A stretch of DNA of 64,000 bases from Paludibacteraceae bacterium (GTDB lineage Bacteria > Bacteroidota > Bacteroidia > Bacteroidales > Paludibacteraceae): assembly GCA_017480285.1 (NCBI GenBank), contig JAFVAX010000078.1, positions 1 to 64,000 of the forward strand, given 5' to 3'. This document shows, piece by piece, positions 36,423 to 44,674 of this stretch (the stretch's first letter is position 1; each line of letters starts with the position of its first letter). Below the pieces are notes generated by a model. That model made no database searches and was not told where the DNA came from. It worked only from the letters and a program-made list of their open reading frames with translations. A program made the translations under genes and the position numbers.

Positions 36423-38315
36423 TTAGAAGTCTTCAATACTATAGTATCTGTTAAGTTCGGGGTCAGGCTCTTCCTGCCATGTGCGTACGCGGATGATAGG
36501 ACGGTCCTTGTCGGTCAAATCAGCCAAAAGGAACAAAAAGCCTGTGTCGCCATAGGTGGAAGAGTAGTAGTCTTGCTTCACCTGTATGCCGTAAAGGTTC
36601 TTGCAGTCTTTACAACCGGCACTCTGCACTTCAATATCGCTGAATCGGATATTGACGAACTCCTGCTGGCGGAAGCAATGGCGCAAATCGCTGATGTACT
36701 CTTTCTTAGTCTTCTGTGTGCGCTTCACATATTTGTTGTTGACATATTGTCCGTCGCCGTCTTTCTCAAGTTTGCGCACTACCTTGCCTATAATGATAAT
36801 GGCATCGTCAGAGAATATGCTCTCGATGTATTCCAAACGTTTCAGCGCATAGGCTGTCTGATAGTTTTCAAGGAACATAATTATCTGTTGCCGTGCAAGC
36901 AAGGGCCAGCGACTATGGTGCATAATATCTTTCGTGGTCGTCTCACCCAAACCGAAAGTAACATTATCAATGAGCGACTGCTCGTTGAAGGTAAACACCA
37001 CATTCTCAACAAACGATTTCCTTACGCCACTCTTGAATGAGAACGACATCGGTATGCTTCGTGCGACTATCTCGTTGCCGACTTTTTCGTATTTCACATC
37101 ATCGGAACTGATAACTCGTGCTTTGCCATATCGGATAAGACGGGTGTAGATGTCCCAACCTTCGTCTGTGAAATAGCGTTTAATAGTCGTATCGTTGGTG
37201 TATGCTACTGCTTTTACTATTTTCTGCAGAGCCTCTTTCTCGTTTTTTGCAAAACCGGTGCTGATGTTTGTGCTCAAAGCCGAAGTGCCATCTAACCCGT
37301 TATCAGCCTGTCCTGCAATGGTTTGTGCGGGTGTAGTCTGAGGTTGCGTGGGTGCCTCTAAAGTATCGAGCTTTGGCAAGGCGGCTTGCTGTTTTTGTTC
37401 TGCCAACTGGGCTTTTGCTTGTTTGAGCGAGAGGTCGTAGTATGCCGATTTGACAGTCTTGCCTTTCACCACTTCAAGCACTTGTTGCACTTCGGGGTCG
37501 ATATGTTTCTGCGAGCGATACATATACTCGAAGCGCACTTTCACGATGTCAATCATAGCATTGGCATACAACTCTATCTCGCCCCTTCCGTCGCGCGCAC
37601 TTGTCAGTAGCGACCAACTGCGCCCGTCGTTGTAGGAATAGTCGATCGATGACACCGGCCTGCCGTGATAGCTCAGTTTCAAATCCACTATCCCGTCGTT
37701 GATGTCTGTAACTTCAAGACGGATGCCCTTCATAAGGTCGTTGAGGTGTTCTGGCAGATAGGTGATGAGGGTATGTTTTTTCCCGTCTAAATCAGTGGCT
37801 TCCGTCTCTGCAGGGTGTTGCATAGTCTTAAGTAGCGACAAAGCCCAGTAGTAACGACGGAAAGCATCGTCGAAATGCAGGTTTTGCTCTGCCCTCTGAC
37901 CTTCGCCATACAACTCTAAAATCTTCTTTTTGCGCTGTTCGAAAATCTTGTTTATCTCCGAACGCTCAATGTACCTGCCTACTTTCGCATCCGGCTCCTG
38001 CTTGAGTACCATCTTGCCGGTGTTGCTCAGAGTGGCTTGTGTGAAGGTCTTTATTTTTTGCTGGAAATAACTTTTCGTATCGCTTATGCCACCGCTAACT
38101 TGCTCATCTTCCGACAGTTCCATATCGGTGCTGACCGACAGGCTTATCTGACTCAACAAGTCTGCAAGCGCATACTTGTCGGCCTCATCTTCTGTTTCAG
38201 CAGAGCCAACACCCGTTATGTAGATGTCCTGACGACTTACAATCTCTTCCCAACTTATAGCGCAAGCCGACCCTGCCACCAATAAGGCGACAAGGCTGGC
38301 AAGTAAATTTTTCAT
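36423..38315 (-). CDS. Exported LPP20-like protein
   Basis: 630 aa. A signal peptide with GSAC near its end may serve as a weak lipobox. The first domain has ITGVGSAETEDEADKYALAD (about 33-52), typical of LPP20-type lipoproteins. A helical region follows, then beta-rich parts, a glutamine/proline linker (about 310-335) and a C-terminal domain with CKDCKNLYG. Function unknown. It lies between the 38320 gene (4 bp) and the transglutaminase-like gene (12 bp), so the three are one transcription unit under the promoter at 39009-39040. Confidence 0.7.
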   Translation of the reverse strand: MKNLLASLVALLVAGSACAISWEEIVSRQDIYITGVGSAETEDEADKYALADLLSQISLSVSTDMELSEDEQVSGGISDTKSYFQQKIKTFTQATLSNTGKMVLKQEPDAKVGRYIERSEINKIFEQRKKKILELYGEGQRAEQNLHFDDAFRRYYWALSLLKTMQHPAETEATDLDGKKHTLITYLPEHLNDLMKGIRLEVTDINDGIVDLKLSYHGRPVSSIDYSYNDGRSWSLLTSARDGRGEIELYANAMIDIVKVRFEYMYRSQKHIDPEVQQVLEVVKGKTVKSAYYDLSLKQAKAQLAEQKQQAALPKLDTLEAPTQPQTTPAQTIAGQADNGLDGTSALSTNISTGFAKNEKEALQKIVKAVAYTNDTTIKRYFTDEGWDIYTRLIRYGKARVISSDDVKYEKVGNEIVARSIPMSFSFKSGVRKSFVENVVFTFNEQSLIDNVTFGLGETTTKDIMHHSRWPLLARQQIIMFLENYQTAYALKRLEYIESIFSDDAIIIIGKVVRKLEKDGDGQYVNNKYVKRTQKTKKEYISDLRHCFRQQEFVNIRFSDIEVQSAGCKDCKNLYGIQVKQDYYSSTYGDTGFLFLLADLTDKDRPIIRVRTWQEEPDPELNRYYSIEDF

Positions 38316-38319
38316 TGGT

Positions 38320-38946
38320 TTATTCTATGTAGTTTGCAATGGAACTTATGCTTTCTTTGAGCGGACCGTCGCCAGCAGCGTTTTTCAGAGCACGCTCTTG
38401 AATAAGGCGAGCGCGTTCTGCATCAATGATATAGTAACGCTCTACCTCAAAGCCTTTTTTCATTCCGCTTGTGGTCTGAACATCAACTGTGCGAATGACA
38501 TTGTATGTGTTTGTCATCTCACCGGCAATCTCTTTTTCCACTTCGCCTACAAACATAGCCTCAAATTTCTCCATTTCGTCAGCCATTTGGTTAAGTACAT
38601 TGGAGTTAACAGTGTTTTTCATTACGCTACTAATGTTGGCATAGCACTCTTGTGCGTAGTTGTGAGCGGCATTGGCAAAGGCTTTTTGTTGAGCAATGCT
38701 CTTTGAGGTACTTTGCGCTGTTCCGAATTTCTCGATGCGTTTTCTGCCACCTTCATATTGTTGCTCAAAATGCTGTTGGATAGCCATTTCAAGAGTGAGC
38801 GACGAACCGAAAATTTCGTATTTTTTCTTTTTCAAATCCTTTGCTTTTGCTTTGGCGGCTTTCTTTGCGTTAAACTTACCTGCACTGACAGGCATAGCAA
38901 TCAGTAGTGCTCCTAAAAGCATAAAGAAAAAACTTAACTTTTTCAT
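38320..38946 (-). CDS. Exported helical protein of the LPP20-like set
   Basis: The ATG at 38946 opens a signal peptide (MKKLSFFFMLLGALLIAMPVSA), giving 208 aa. A Lys/Ala-rich start is followed by a helical region (QHFEQQYEGGRKRIEKFG) and a late ERYYIIDAERARLIQERAL. Like the next protein it seems related to LPP20-type domains, in which a short beta domain is interrupted by helices. The 5' leader contains a perfect 20-bp direct repeat (38964-39003). Confidence 0.65.
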   Translation of the reverse strand: MKKLSFFFMLLGALLIAMPVSAGKFNAKKAAKAKAKDLKKKKYEIFGSSLTLEMAIQQHFEQQYEGGRKRIEKFGTAQSTSKSIAQQKAFANAAHNYAQECYANISSVMKNTVNSNVLNQMADEMEKFEAMFVGEVEKEIAGEMTNTYNVIRTVDVQTTSGMKKGFEVERYYIIDAERARLIQERALKNAAGDGPLKESISSIANYIE

Positions 38947-38963
38947 AGTGTTTATTGTTTGTT

Positions 38964-39003
38964 GGTTAATAATTAGCACTTTTGGTTAATAATTAGCACT
39001 TTT
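38964..39003. repeat. Perfect 20-bp tandem duplication in a 5' leader
   Basis: GGTTAATAATTAGCACTTTT occurs twice without a gap (38964-38983 and 38984-39003), between the promoter at 39009 and the start codon at 38946 of a minus-strand gene. Confidence 0.8.
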
Positions 39004-39008
39004 GCGTA

Positions 39009-39040
39009 CAAATATAGTTTTTTTTTCTTAAATTAGCAAA
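39009..39040 (-). promoter_or_regulatory. Bacteroidota-type promoter for the LPP20-like operon
   Basis: Read on the minus strand: TTTG (39040-39037), 20 bp, TATATTTG (39016-39009). Confidence 0.75.
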
Positions 39041-39086
39041 TATTTCATATTTTTTATAACAAAATAGCATAATCGTTCTAAATTAA

Positions 39087-39149
39087 CTAGTATGTCTAGT
39101 ATGTCTAGTATATCTAGTATATCTAGTATGTCTAGTACATCTAGAGCCT
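39087..39149. repeat. Seven-copy 9-bp tandem repeat
   Basis: CTAG recurs every 9 bp at 39087, 39096, 39105, 39114, 39123, 39132 and 39141, with unit CTAGTATGT. The period is a multiple of three; a 35-codon frame from the ATG at 39092 would read Met/Ile-Ser-Ser repeats, but nothing supports it as a gene. The rest of this 460-bp spacer holds the promoters and repeats listed separately. Confidence 0.8.
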
Positions 39150-39189
39150 CTAAAAACTGCAAACTATCTCTTGAGAAAAATGTAAATTT

Positions 39190-39245
39190 CTTCAGTTAAG
39201 AGAGCAAAATTTATATAAAATCTTCAATAAAGAGAGCAAAACGCC
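39190..39245. repeat. Two-copy (possibly three) 32-bp-spaced repeat upstream of the ATPase gene
   Basis: TTCAGTTAAGAGAGCAAAA and TTCAATAAAGAGAGCAAAA lie 32 bp apart when aligned on the GAGC core. A much weaker third match (AAGAAAGTGC) lies another 32 bp on. Confidence 0.55.
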
Positions 39246-39360
39246 CATACGAGATTCGCAAGAAAGTGCTCATATTTTTGGGTGAAAACTTAAATGTATT
39301 TATTCCTATTTATCAATATGCTTATTCTTGCTATTGCTTGATAATTAGTGAGATATACTG

Positions 39361-39405
39361 CTAATAAAGTTATTAGTAATAAATTTCTTACTAATAAATT
39401 TGTTA
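39361..39405. repeat. Three 15-bp tandem repeats abutting the ATPase promoter
   Basis: The word TAATAAA begins at 39362, 39377 and 39392, exactly 15 bp apart, with unit CTAATAAATTTNTTA. The third copy overlaps the -33 element (39399-39402). Confidence 0.7.
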
Positions 39406-39430
39406 GTTATTGTTATTTTTATTAAATTTG
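39399..39430 (+). promoter_or_regulatory. Bacteroidota-type promoter for the frameshifted ATPase gene
   Basis: TTTG (39399-39402), 20 bp, TAAATTTG (39423-39430). The ATGs at 39442 and 39454 follow closely, so the leader is very short. Confidence 0.7.
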
Positions 39431-39441
39431 CAACAAAAAAA

Positions 39442-40589
39442 ATGAAAAGATGTATGAAAACGCCTTTTGTTTATGGTATTGCTGCTGACGAACTGCATTT
39501 TACTGACCGTGAGGAAGAAACCCGTCGTCTTCGAATGAACTTCGAAAATGGTATAAACACAATTATTATATCACCTCGAAGATGGGGTAAAACATCATTG
39601 GTCAATTATGTGGCAGAGCAGTTCAGAGCAAGAAAAGATATTCGAGTCGTCAAGTTGGACGCTTTTGCGTGTCGAACACCTGAGGATTTTTATAAAATGT
39701 TCGCTACAGAGATTATCCGTCAGACTGCTACAAAAGCAGAAGAGTGGGTTGCAAATGCAAAACGCTTTCTCTCATCGTTAGTACCGGTAGTGTCTGTATC
39801 GTCTGACCCGATGAACACTTTTTCTTTGTCAATGAAAATTGTGGATTCTAATTTTACCGAAGAAGTCCTGACCCTGCCTGAGCGTGTGGCTACCGAGAAA
39901 AATCTGCACATCGTTGTCTGTATTGATGAGTTTCAGCAGATAGGTGAATTTACTGACTCTATTACCTTTCAAAAAAAGTTGCGTTCTGTTTGGCAACACC
40001 AACATAAAACCTCTTACTGTCTTTTCGGGAGCAAACGACACTTGCTTATGTATATGTTTCAAAAAAGCAATTATCCTTTCTATAAATTTGGTGATGTCTT
40101 GTTTCTTGAACGAATACCGCTTCCTTATTGGACAAAATATATAGGTAGCCGTTTTTTAGAGGCTGGAAAAAAATCGATGACTCATTCATAAGTAATATAT
40201 ACGACTATGTTGATGGTAACTCTTCTTATATTCAACAGTTAGCATGGATAGTTCTAACAAGAACGCAACAAGTCGTTACAGAAGATATATTGTTAGAATC
40301 TGAGTTGGAATTGATAAGGCAGAACAATGCCTTGTTTTATGAGCAAATGAATAATCTGACATCCTATCAAATCCGTTTTCTTGTTGCTCTAATAGAATGT
40401 AATGATCAGTCTTTGAGTAGAAAGGAGTCAATTGAAGAGTTTTCTTTAGGCAGTTCTGCCAATGTGGCAAGTCTTAAAAAAGCACTGCAAAAAAAGGAAA
40501 TCATTGATGTGTATGGCAATCAAACATATTTTGCTGACCCTTTGTTTCCTCATTGGTTAAAGTTGAATCTACAATCTTTTAAAATATGA
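39442..40589 (+). CDS. AAA ATPase, reading frame shifts by -1 at an A7 tract
   Basis: The N-terminal part has FVYGIAADELHFTDREEE, Walker A SPRRWGKTS (about 44-52) and Walker B VVCIDEFQQIG (about 156), typical of the archaeal-type ATPase group often annotated with DUF234-like C-termini. The zero frame stops at 40191 soon after GKKSMTHS. The normal sequence continues in the -1 frame (KKIDDSFISNIYDYVDG...) to the stop at 40587-40589. The switch point is A AAA AAA at 40167-40173, which is in exactly the phase for a -1 slippery heptamer. This is either programmed frameshifting, a real mutation or an error in the homopolymer. The final TGA overlaps the ATG of the next gene (ATGA). I start at 39442; 39454 is also possible. 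Confidence 0.7.
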
Positions 40590-42916
40590 AAAATATATCA
40601 AAGTTATTGTGTTTTTTGTTTCTTTTAATTCTTTCTGTAAGTAATGCACATTCTCAGCAACTGCAGATTGCTGATTTTCGTCTTGACGAAACGGAGCAAA
40701 CCGCCAATCGTTCAGGCACTGAAAAGTTTGACATTGACGATAACCCTTGCGCCCTGCTTCGACTTCAGACATCGGAAAAAGGCTTCGTATTCGATGCCGG
40801 AACTATAGGTCTGTGCGAAGTTGATGAGAATCAAGTAGGCGAGATATGGGTGTGGCTTCGCCCCAATACGCGTTTCTTATCAATTCGGCACGCAAAGTTG
40901 GGTACTATCAACCGCTACGAGATACCCGTGCGTATTGAAGGCAAACGAACTTATTATGCCCGTTTGATTAGCGGCAGGATAACAACCGTTGTCGAAGAAG
41001 CCGTAACACAACAGTTGGTGAAGTTCTATGTTGAGCCCAAAGATGCTATGGTGTTTCTTGATAATCAGATGCTTACTATTAACGATGGCTTCGGCTATAA
41101 GATGATGCGCTTTGGCACCTATGACTATCGCATCGAACTTGCCGACTACCACCCCTCTGTAGGTAAAGTTACAGTGAATGACCCTGACCGCCCGCACGAG
41201 GTGCGCGTCAAACTGCGCCCTGCCTTCGGGTGGATACAGATTGAAGCAGGCGAAGCAGACGGCGGAGTGGTGTATATTGACAACCGTCGTGCCGGTACAG
41301 CACCGCTCCGTTCCGTAAACCTTGCGAGTGGCATTCATAGCATCCGTATCGTAAAAGACAAGTATGCACCGTGGGAACAGAAGGTAACCGTCGAAGACGA
41401 GAAAACTGCCACCGTCCGCCCTCGGCTGACTGCGCAGTTTGCAAGAGTTACTTTTGTTGTTGAAGGATATGAAGGTAGAGATTCTGACCTTCGTCAGAAT
41501 GAGGTAAACCCTCATCCTGAACTTGTTTCAGGATCTCAAGCCGAGATTTATATCAACAACCAAAAGCGGGGCACGGGTAGTGTAACCGATGATTTCGGCT
41601 ACGGACCATACCTTATTGAATGTCGCCAACCCTCGCATCGCACCACTACCCGCAATGTGGAGATAACTGCCTTGCATCAGAATCAGACTATCACGCTGCA
41701 AGCCCCTGTGCCTATCTATGGCAGACTGTTCGTGGAGAGCAATGCCCCTGACGCACTTATTTTTATCGATGGCAAAGAGCAAGGCAGAGCACCTATGCAG
41801 ATAAATAAAGTCTTGATAGGTCAGCATACCATAACTCTCAAAAAACAAGGCTATGCCGATGCTTCTTCTACGGTCAATGTAGAAGAAGGCAAGACGCAGA
41901 ATGTAAGTATCACCTTGCAGAACTCGTTTAGCGTTACGCTCAGTTGTGCAAACAAGAACGCACATATCTATCTTCGTTCAAAGGGCGAGAAAGATTTTAG
42001 GGAGTTAGGCATAGGCTCGTGGCAGGGTCAACTCGCCTTGGGCGACTATGAGGCTGTAACTGCCCTTGAAGAACATACTGACGGAGCAACTGCTTTTACT
42101 GTTCGGAGTACCGCTGACAATCGTATAACTCTCAACCCGCCACAACCTAAGGTTTTAGAAAAGAAACCTGTTACTGTCAAAGGAGTAACCTTTAATATGA
42201 TTTTCGTAAAAGGCGGCAGTTTCTTGATGGGCGCAACTTCCGAACAAGGTAGCGATGCTGAAAGTGATGAAAAGCCTACACATCAAGTTACTTTAAGCGA
42301 CTATTATATAGGCGAAACGGAAGTAACGCAAGAACTCTGGCAGGCTGTGATGGGTAGCAATCCGAGTTATTTCAAGGGAAATAGCAACCCTGTTGAGAAA
42401 GTCAGTTGGAACGACTGCAAAGAGTTTGTTAGCAAATTAAACAAACTGACCGGAATGACTTTCCGTTTGCCGACAGAAGCGGAGTGGGAGTATGCCGCCC
42501 GTGGCGGACAAAAGAGCAAAGGTTATAAGTATTCAGGAAGCAATAACTTGAGAGATGTGGCTTGGTATGGTGGTCAATGGAATGGCAATACCTATGATAA
42601 TGGTAATAGTGGAGAAAGGACTCACGCTGTTGCCACCAAACAGCCCAACGAGTTAGGCATATACGATATGTCGGGTAATGTATGGGAATGGTGTCAAGAT
42701 TGGTACGGTTTATATTCGTCTTCTGCACAAACCAACCCGCAGGGTGCTTCGTCGGGATGGTACCGTGTGTATCGCGGCGGTAGTTGGGTCTACGGTGTGT
42801 ATCGCGGCGTTAGTTGGGACTACGGTGCGTGGAGCTGTCGTGTCTCGCATCGGGGCGGCAATAATCCTTCTAATCGCGACGACTTTCTGGGCTTGCGGCT
42901 TGTCATGCTCCCTTAG
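40586..42916 (+). CDS. Secreted PEGA-repeat protein with C-terminal FGE-sulfatase-like domain (copy 1)
   Basis: 776 aa. A signal peptide ends NAHSQ. An N-terminal region with FDIDDNPCALLRLQT is shared with the two paralogs. Several PEGA-type beta domains follow (GFGYKMMRFGTYDYRIELADYHPS, VYIDNRRAGTAPL, IFIDGKEQGRAP). From about residue 531 comes a formylglycine-generating-enzyme-like (C-type-lectin fold) domain: GGSFLMGATSEQGSD, YYIGETEVTQELWQAVMG, FRLPTEAEWEYAARGG, YDMSGNVWEWCQDW. It is probably surface-exposed and binds a ligand rather than acting as an enzyme. A B-A palindrome island is inserted in frame at about 299-317. The tail carries a 10-codon tandem duplication in the part used as variable region by diversity-generating retroelements in other bacteria. 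It starts inside the ATPase stop codon (ATGA). Confidence 0.8.
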   Translation: MKNISKLLCFLFLLILSVSNAHSQQLQIADFRLDETEQTANRSGTEKFDIDDNPCALLRLQTSEKGFVFDAGTIGLCEVDENQVGEIWVWLRPNTRFLSIRHAKLGTINRYEIPVRIEGKRTYYARLISGRITTVVEEAVTQQLVKFYVEPKDAMVFLDNQMLTINDGFGYKMMRFGTYDYRIELADYHPSVGKVTVNDPDRPHEVRVKLRPAFGWIQIEAGEADGGVVYIDNRRAGTAPLRSVNLASGIHSIRIVKDKYAPWEQKVTVEDEKTATVRPRLTAQFARVTFVVEGYEGRDSDLRQNEVNPHPELVSGSQAEIYINNQKRGTGSVTDDFGYGPYLIECRQPSHRTTTRNVEITALHQNQTITLQAPVPIYGRLFVESNAPDALIFIDGKEQGRAPMQINKVLIGQHTITLKKQGYADASSTVNVEEGKTQNVSITLQNSFSVTLSCANKNAHIYLRSKGEKDFRELGIGSWQGQLALGDYEAVTALEEHTDGATAFTVRSTADNRITLNPPQPKVLEKKPVTVKGVTFNMIFVKGGSFLMGATSEQGSDAESDEKPTHQVTLSDYYIGETEVTQELWQAVMGSNPSYFKGNSNPVEKVSWNDCKEFVSKLNKLTGMTFRLPTEAEWEYAARGGQKSKGYKYSGSNNLRDVAWYGGQWNGNTYDNGNSGERTHAVATKQPNELGIYDMSGNVWEWCQDWYGLYSSSAQTNPQGASSGWYRVYRGGSWVYGVYRGVSWDYGAWSCRVSHRGGNNPSNRDDFLGLRLVMLP
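41481..41536. repeat. In-frame REP island (B then A) in PEGA/FGE copy 1
   Basis: Family B (ATTCTGAC-CTTC-GTCAGAAT, 41481-41500) is followed by family A (CCTGAAC-TTGTTTCAGG inside 41510-41536). Translated as DSDLRQNE then PHPELVSGS. The surrounding 99 bp (41446-41544) are identical to 45526-45624 in copy 2. Confidence 0.85.
42761..42820. repeat. 30-bp tandem duplication in the variable tail of FGE copy 1
   Basis: 42761-42790 and 42791-42820 match at 27 of 30 positions. The three differences turn Arg to Gly, Gly to Val and Val to Asp. The unit covers the YRVYRGGSWV stretch, so the tail has two RG(G/V)SW blocks where the paralogs have one. Confidence 0.85.
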
Positions 42917-43028
42917 TTTATTATGAGTTTGTGTTAACTAAAAATCAAGAAATACTTGTAATAAACAGAAGAACACCTGTATTACTTTATATTTGGAGTA
43001 ATCAAACACGAGTGCTTTTGTGCCACCT

Positions 43029-43072
43029 CAAAGGCAGGGTTAGTAGGCTTAGGCTCGAACGCCCTGCCTTTG
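43029..43072. terminator. Bidirectional terminator between convergent genes
   Basis: CAAAGGCAGGG (43029-43039) pairs perfectly with CCCTGCCTTTG (43062-43072) around a 22-nt loop, next to T-rich sequence on one side. It sits between FGE copy 1 (plus) and the DUF4143 ATPase (minus). Confidence 0.7.
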
Positions 43073-43076
43073 TTTG

Positions 43077-44399
43077 TTATTCTCTAAACTCGTCTTGTAA
43101 GTATCCGTTGATTCCATAAAGGGGTACATTCTCCATCCAGTCTTGGTCTGTATATGGTAGAAGGGAAAAACGAACACCCTTGAGTTTCAATTGAGCGAAA
43201 TCGTTGTTGATGAAATTATAAAGAGATTTTGAATGTACGACATTTCCTGCCTTAACTTCTATCGGAATAGTTCGATTTGGAGACTCTATGAGAAAATCTA
43301 TTTCCATCTGCGAATTGTCTTTGCTATAATAGAATGTCTGACGAGGAAAGATTGTGGCGGTATCTGCTATAATTTGTTGTAATACAAAATTTTCAGTAAA
43401 AGCACCTTTGAATTCCGTAAATATATCCATTCCGAGTAAAAGGTCTTTAGGTCTGATGCCTGACATACATGCAAGAAGACCGCAGTCTAATAAATAAATC
43501 TTAAAACCATCTGATTGGTAAAATTTTAGAGGCTGTTTTGGCATGGAAATCTGTTGAACTTTATATACTATTCCCGCATCACACAACCATTGAAGTGCAA
43601 TCTCAAACTCATTAGCGCGTGCTCCTTTTTTGAGAAGTCCGAAAATGAATTTTTTGTTTTCCTTACTTAACTGCGCAGGAACGCTATTCCAAACAAGGTG
43701 AATACGCTGTGCCAAGACTTTGGTATGTTTGGCTATATCTCGTTCGTATGCATCTATAATGTCGCTTTGTATTTTTCTTACTGCAGTTGTATCTTTAGTA
43801 TTCACCCATTCTTGGACAGCCTCCGGCATTCCACCGCAAAAGTAATACTGTCGTAATAGATTTGTTAATGTCTCTGAAGAGGTGCTTAAACTTTCCCATT
43901 TTTGTGTTTCAACACTTTCGCATAATTTATGGCGATTATTGGCATATAAAAACTCAATGAAACTCATTGGGTACAATCTTAAAGTATCGATTTTACCTAC
44001 AGGATAACTTTCATCTTCTTTAAGTGAGATACCCAGTAAAGAACCTGCAACAACAATATGAAGTTCTCTTTTTTCTTCACAAAAGTATTTTAGTACGGAC
44101 AGTCCATTATGAGTTTCTTGTATCTCATCAAAAAATATCAATGTTTCCCCGATAATAATTTCTGTTTCATACTCTTGCCCAATATCATACAATATCCGTT
44201 CGATATTAAAATCACGGAATAGAGCCGTTACAAACGAGTTATTATGGCAGTTGATATATATAAATTTGGAAAACTCTCGATGTCCAAATTCCTTTAATAT
44301 ATATGTTTTACCAACCTGTCTTGCTCCAAGTAATATAAGAGGTTTGCGATTTGCAGAGTCTTTCCATTGCAGAAGTTGTTTGTAAATAGAGCGTTGCAT
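43077..44399 (-). CDS. AAA_14 / DUF4143 family ATPase (second copy)
   Basis: 440 aa. Walker A LGARQVGKT (about 24-32), Walker B LIFFDEIQE (about 87-95) and sensor-like VVAGSLLGI. The C-terminal part has the DUF4143 features: ENFVLQQI, then MEIDFLIE (about 376) and PIEVKAG (about 391), a PD-(D/E)xK-like set. It is about as long as the 5871 gene but clearly a different subfamily (MSFIEFLYA in place of LTLPELQ). It stands alone on the minus strand, with its own promoter at 44424-44455 and three 32/33-bp repeats directly upstream. Function unknown. Confidence 0.85.
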   Translation of the reverse strand: MQRSIYKQLLQWKDSANRKPLILLGARQVGKTYILKEFGHREFSKFIYINCHNNSFVTALFRDFNIERILYDIGQEYETEIIIGETLIFFDEIQETHNGLSVLKYFCEEKRELHIVVAGSLLGISLKEDESYPVGKIDTLRLYPMSFIEFLYANNRHKLCESVETQKWESLSTSSETLTNLLRQYYFCGGMPEAVQEWVNTKDTTAVRKIQSDIIDAYERDIAKHTKVLAQRIHLVWNSVPAQLSKENKKFIFGLLKKGARANEFEIALQWLCDAGIVYKVQQISMPKQPLKFYQSDGFKIYLLDCGLLACMSGIRPKDLLLGMDIFTEFKGAFTENFVLQQIIADTATIFPRQTFYYSKDNSQMEIDFLIESPNRTIPIEVKAGNVVHSKSLYNFINNDFAQLKLKGVRFSLLPYTDQDWMENVPLYGINGYLQDEFRE

Positions 44400-44423
44400 A
44401 ATGTTATTTGTTTATAATTTTTG

Positions 44424-44455
44424 CAAAAATACATTTTTTTTGTGAATAAAACAAA
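44424..44455 (-). promoter_or_regulatory. Bacteroidota-type promoter for the DUF4143 ATPase gene
   Basis: Read on the minus strand: TTTG (44455-44452), 20 bp, TATTTTTG (44431-44424). Confidence 0.75.
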
Positions 44456-44460
44456 TAAAA

Positions 44461-44552
44461 CAACATTTTTCTTGGGGAATATTTTGAAAAAACAACATTT
44501 TTCTTGGGGTATAATTTGAAAAAAACAACATTTTTCTTGGGGAATGTTTTGG
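44461..44552. repeat. Three 32/33-bp direct repeats abutting the ATPase promoter
   Basis: CAACATTTTTCTTGGGG begins at 44461, 44493 and 44526, giving periods of 32 and 33 bp. The array starts 5 bp beyond the -33 element of the minus-strand promoter. The sequence is unrelated to the array at 5716, but number, period and place are the same. Confidence 0.85.
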
Positions 44553-44565
44553 AGAATTTATGCCT

Positions 44566-44602
44566 ACTTTCAACTTTTGAAAAATTTTCAAAAGTTGAAA
44601 GT
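44566..44602. promoter_or_regulatory. Perfect 18-bp inverted repeat between divergent genes
   Basis: ACTTTCAACTTTTGAAAA, one central A, then its exact reverse complement. It ends 9 bp before the -33 element of the promoter for FGE copy 2, so it may be an operator or a hairpin that insulates the two divergent promoters. Confidence 0.75.
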
Positions 44603-44611
44603 GGTGAAATT

Positions 44612-44643
44612 TTTGTCAAATTGAAATGTTTTTTGTATTTTTG
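44612..44643 (+). promoter_or_regulatory. Bacteroidota-type promoter for FGE copies 2 and 3
   Basis: TTTG (44612-44615), 20 bp, TATTTTTG (44636-44643); the ATG is at 44675. Confidence 0.75.
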
Positions 44644-44674
44644 TGGCAAATAGCGTTATAAGTAGTGTAAAATT

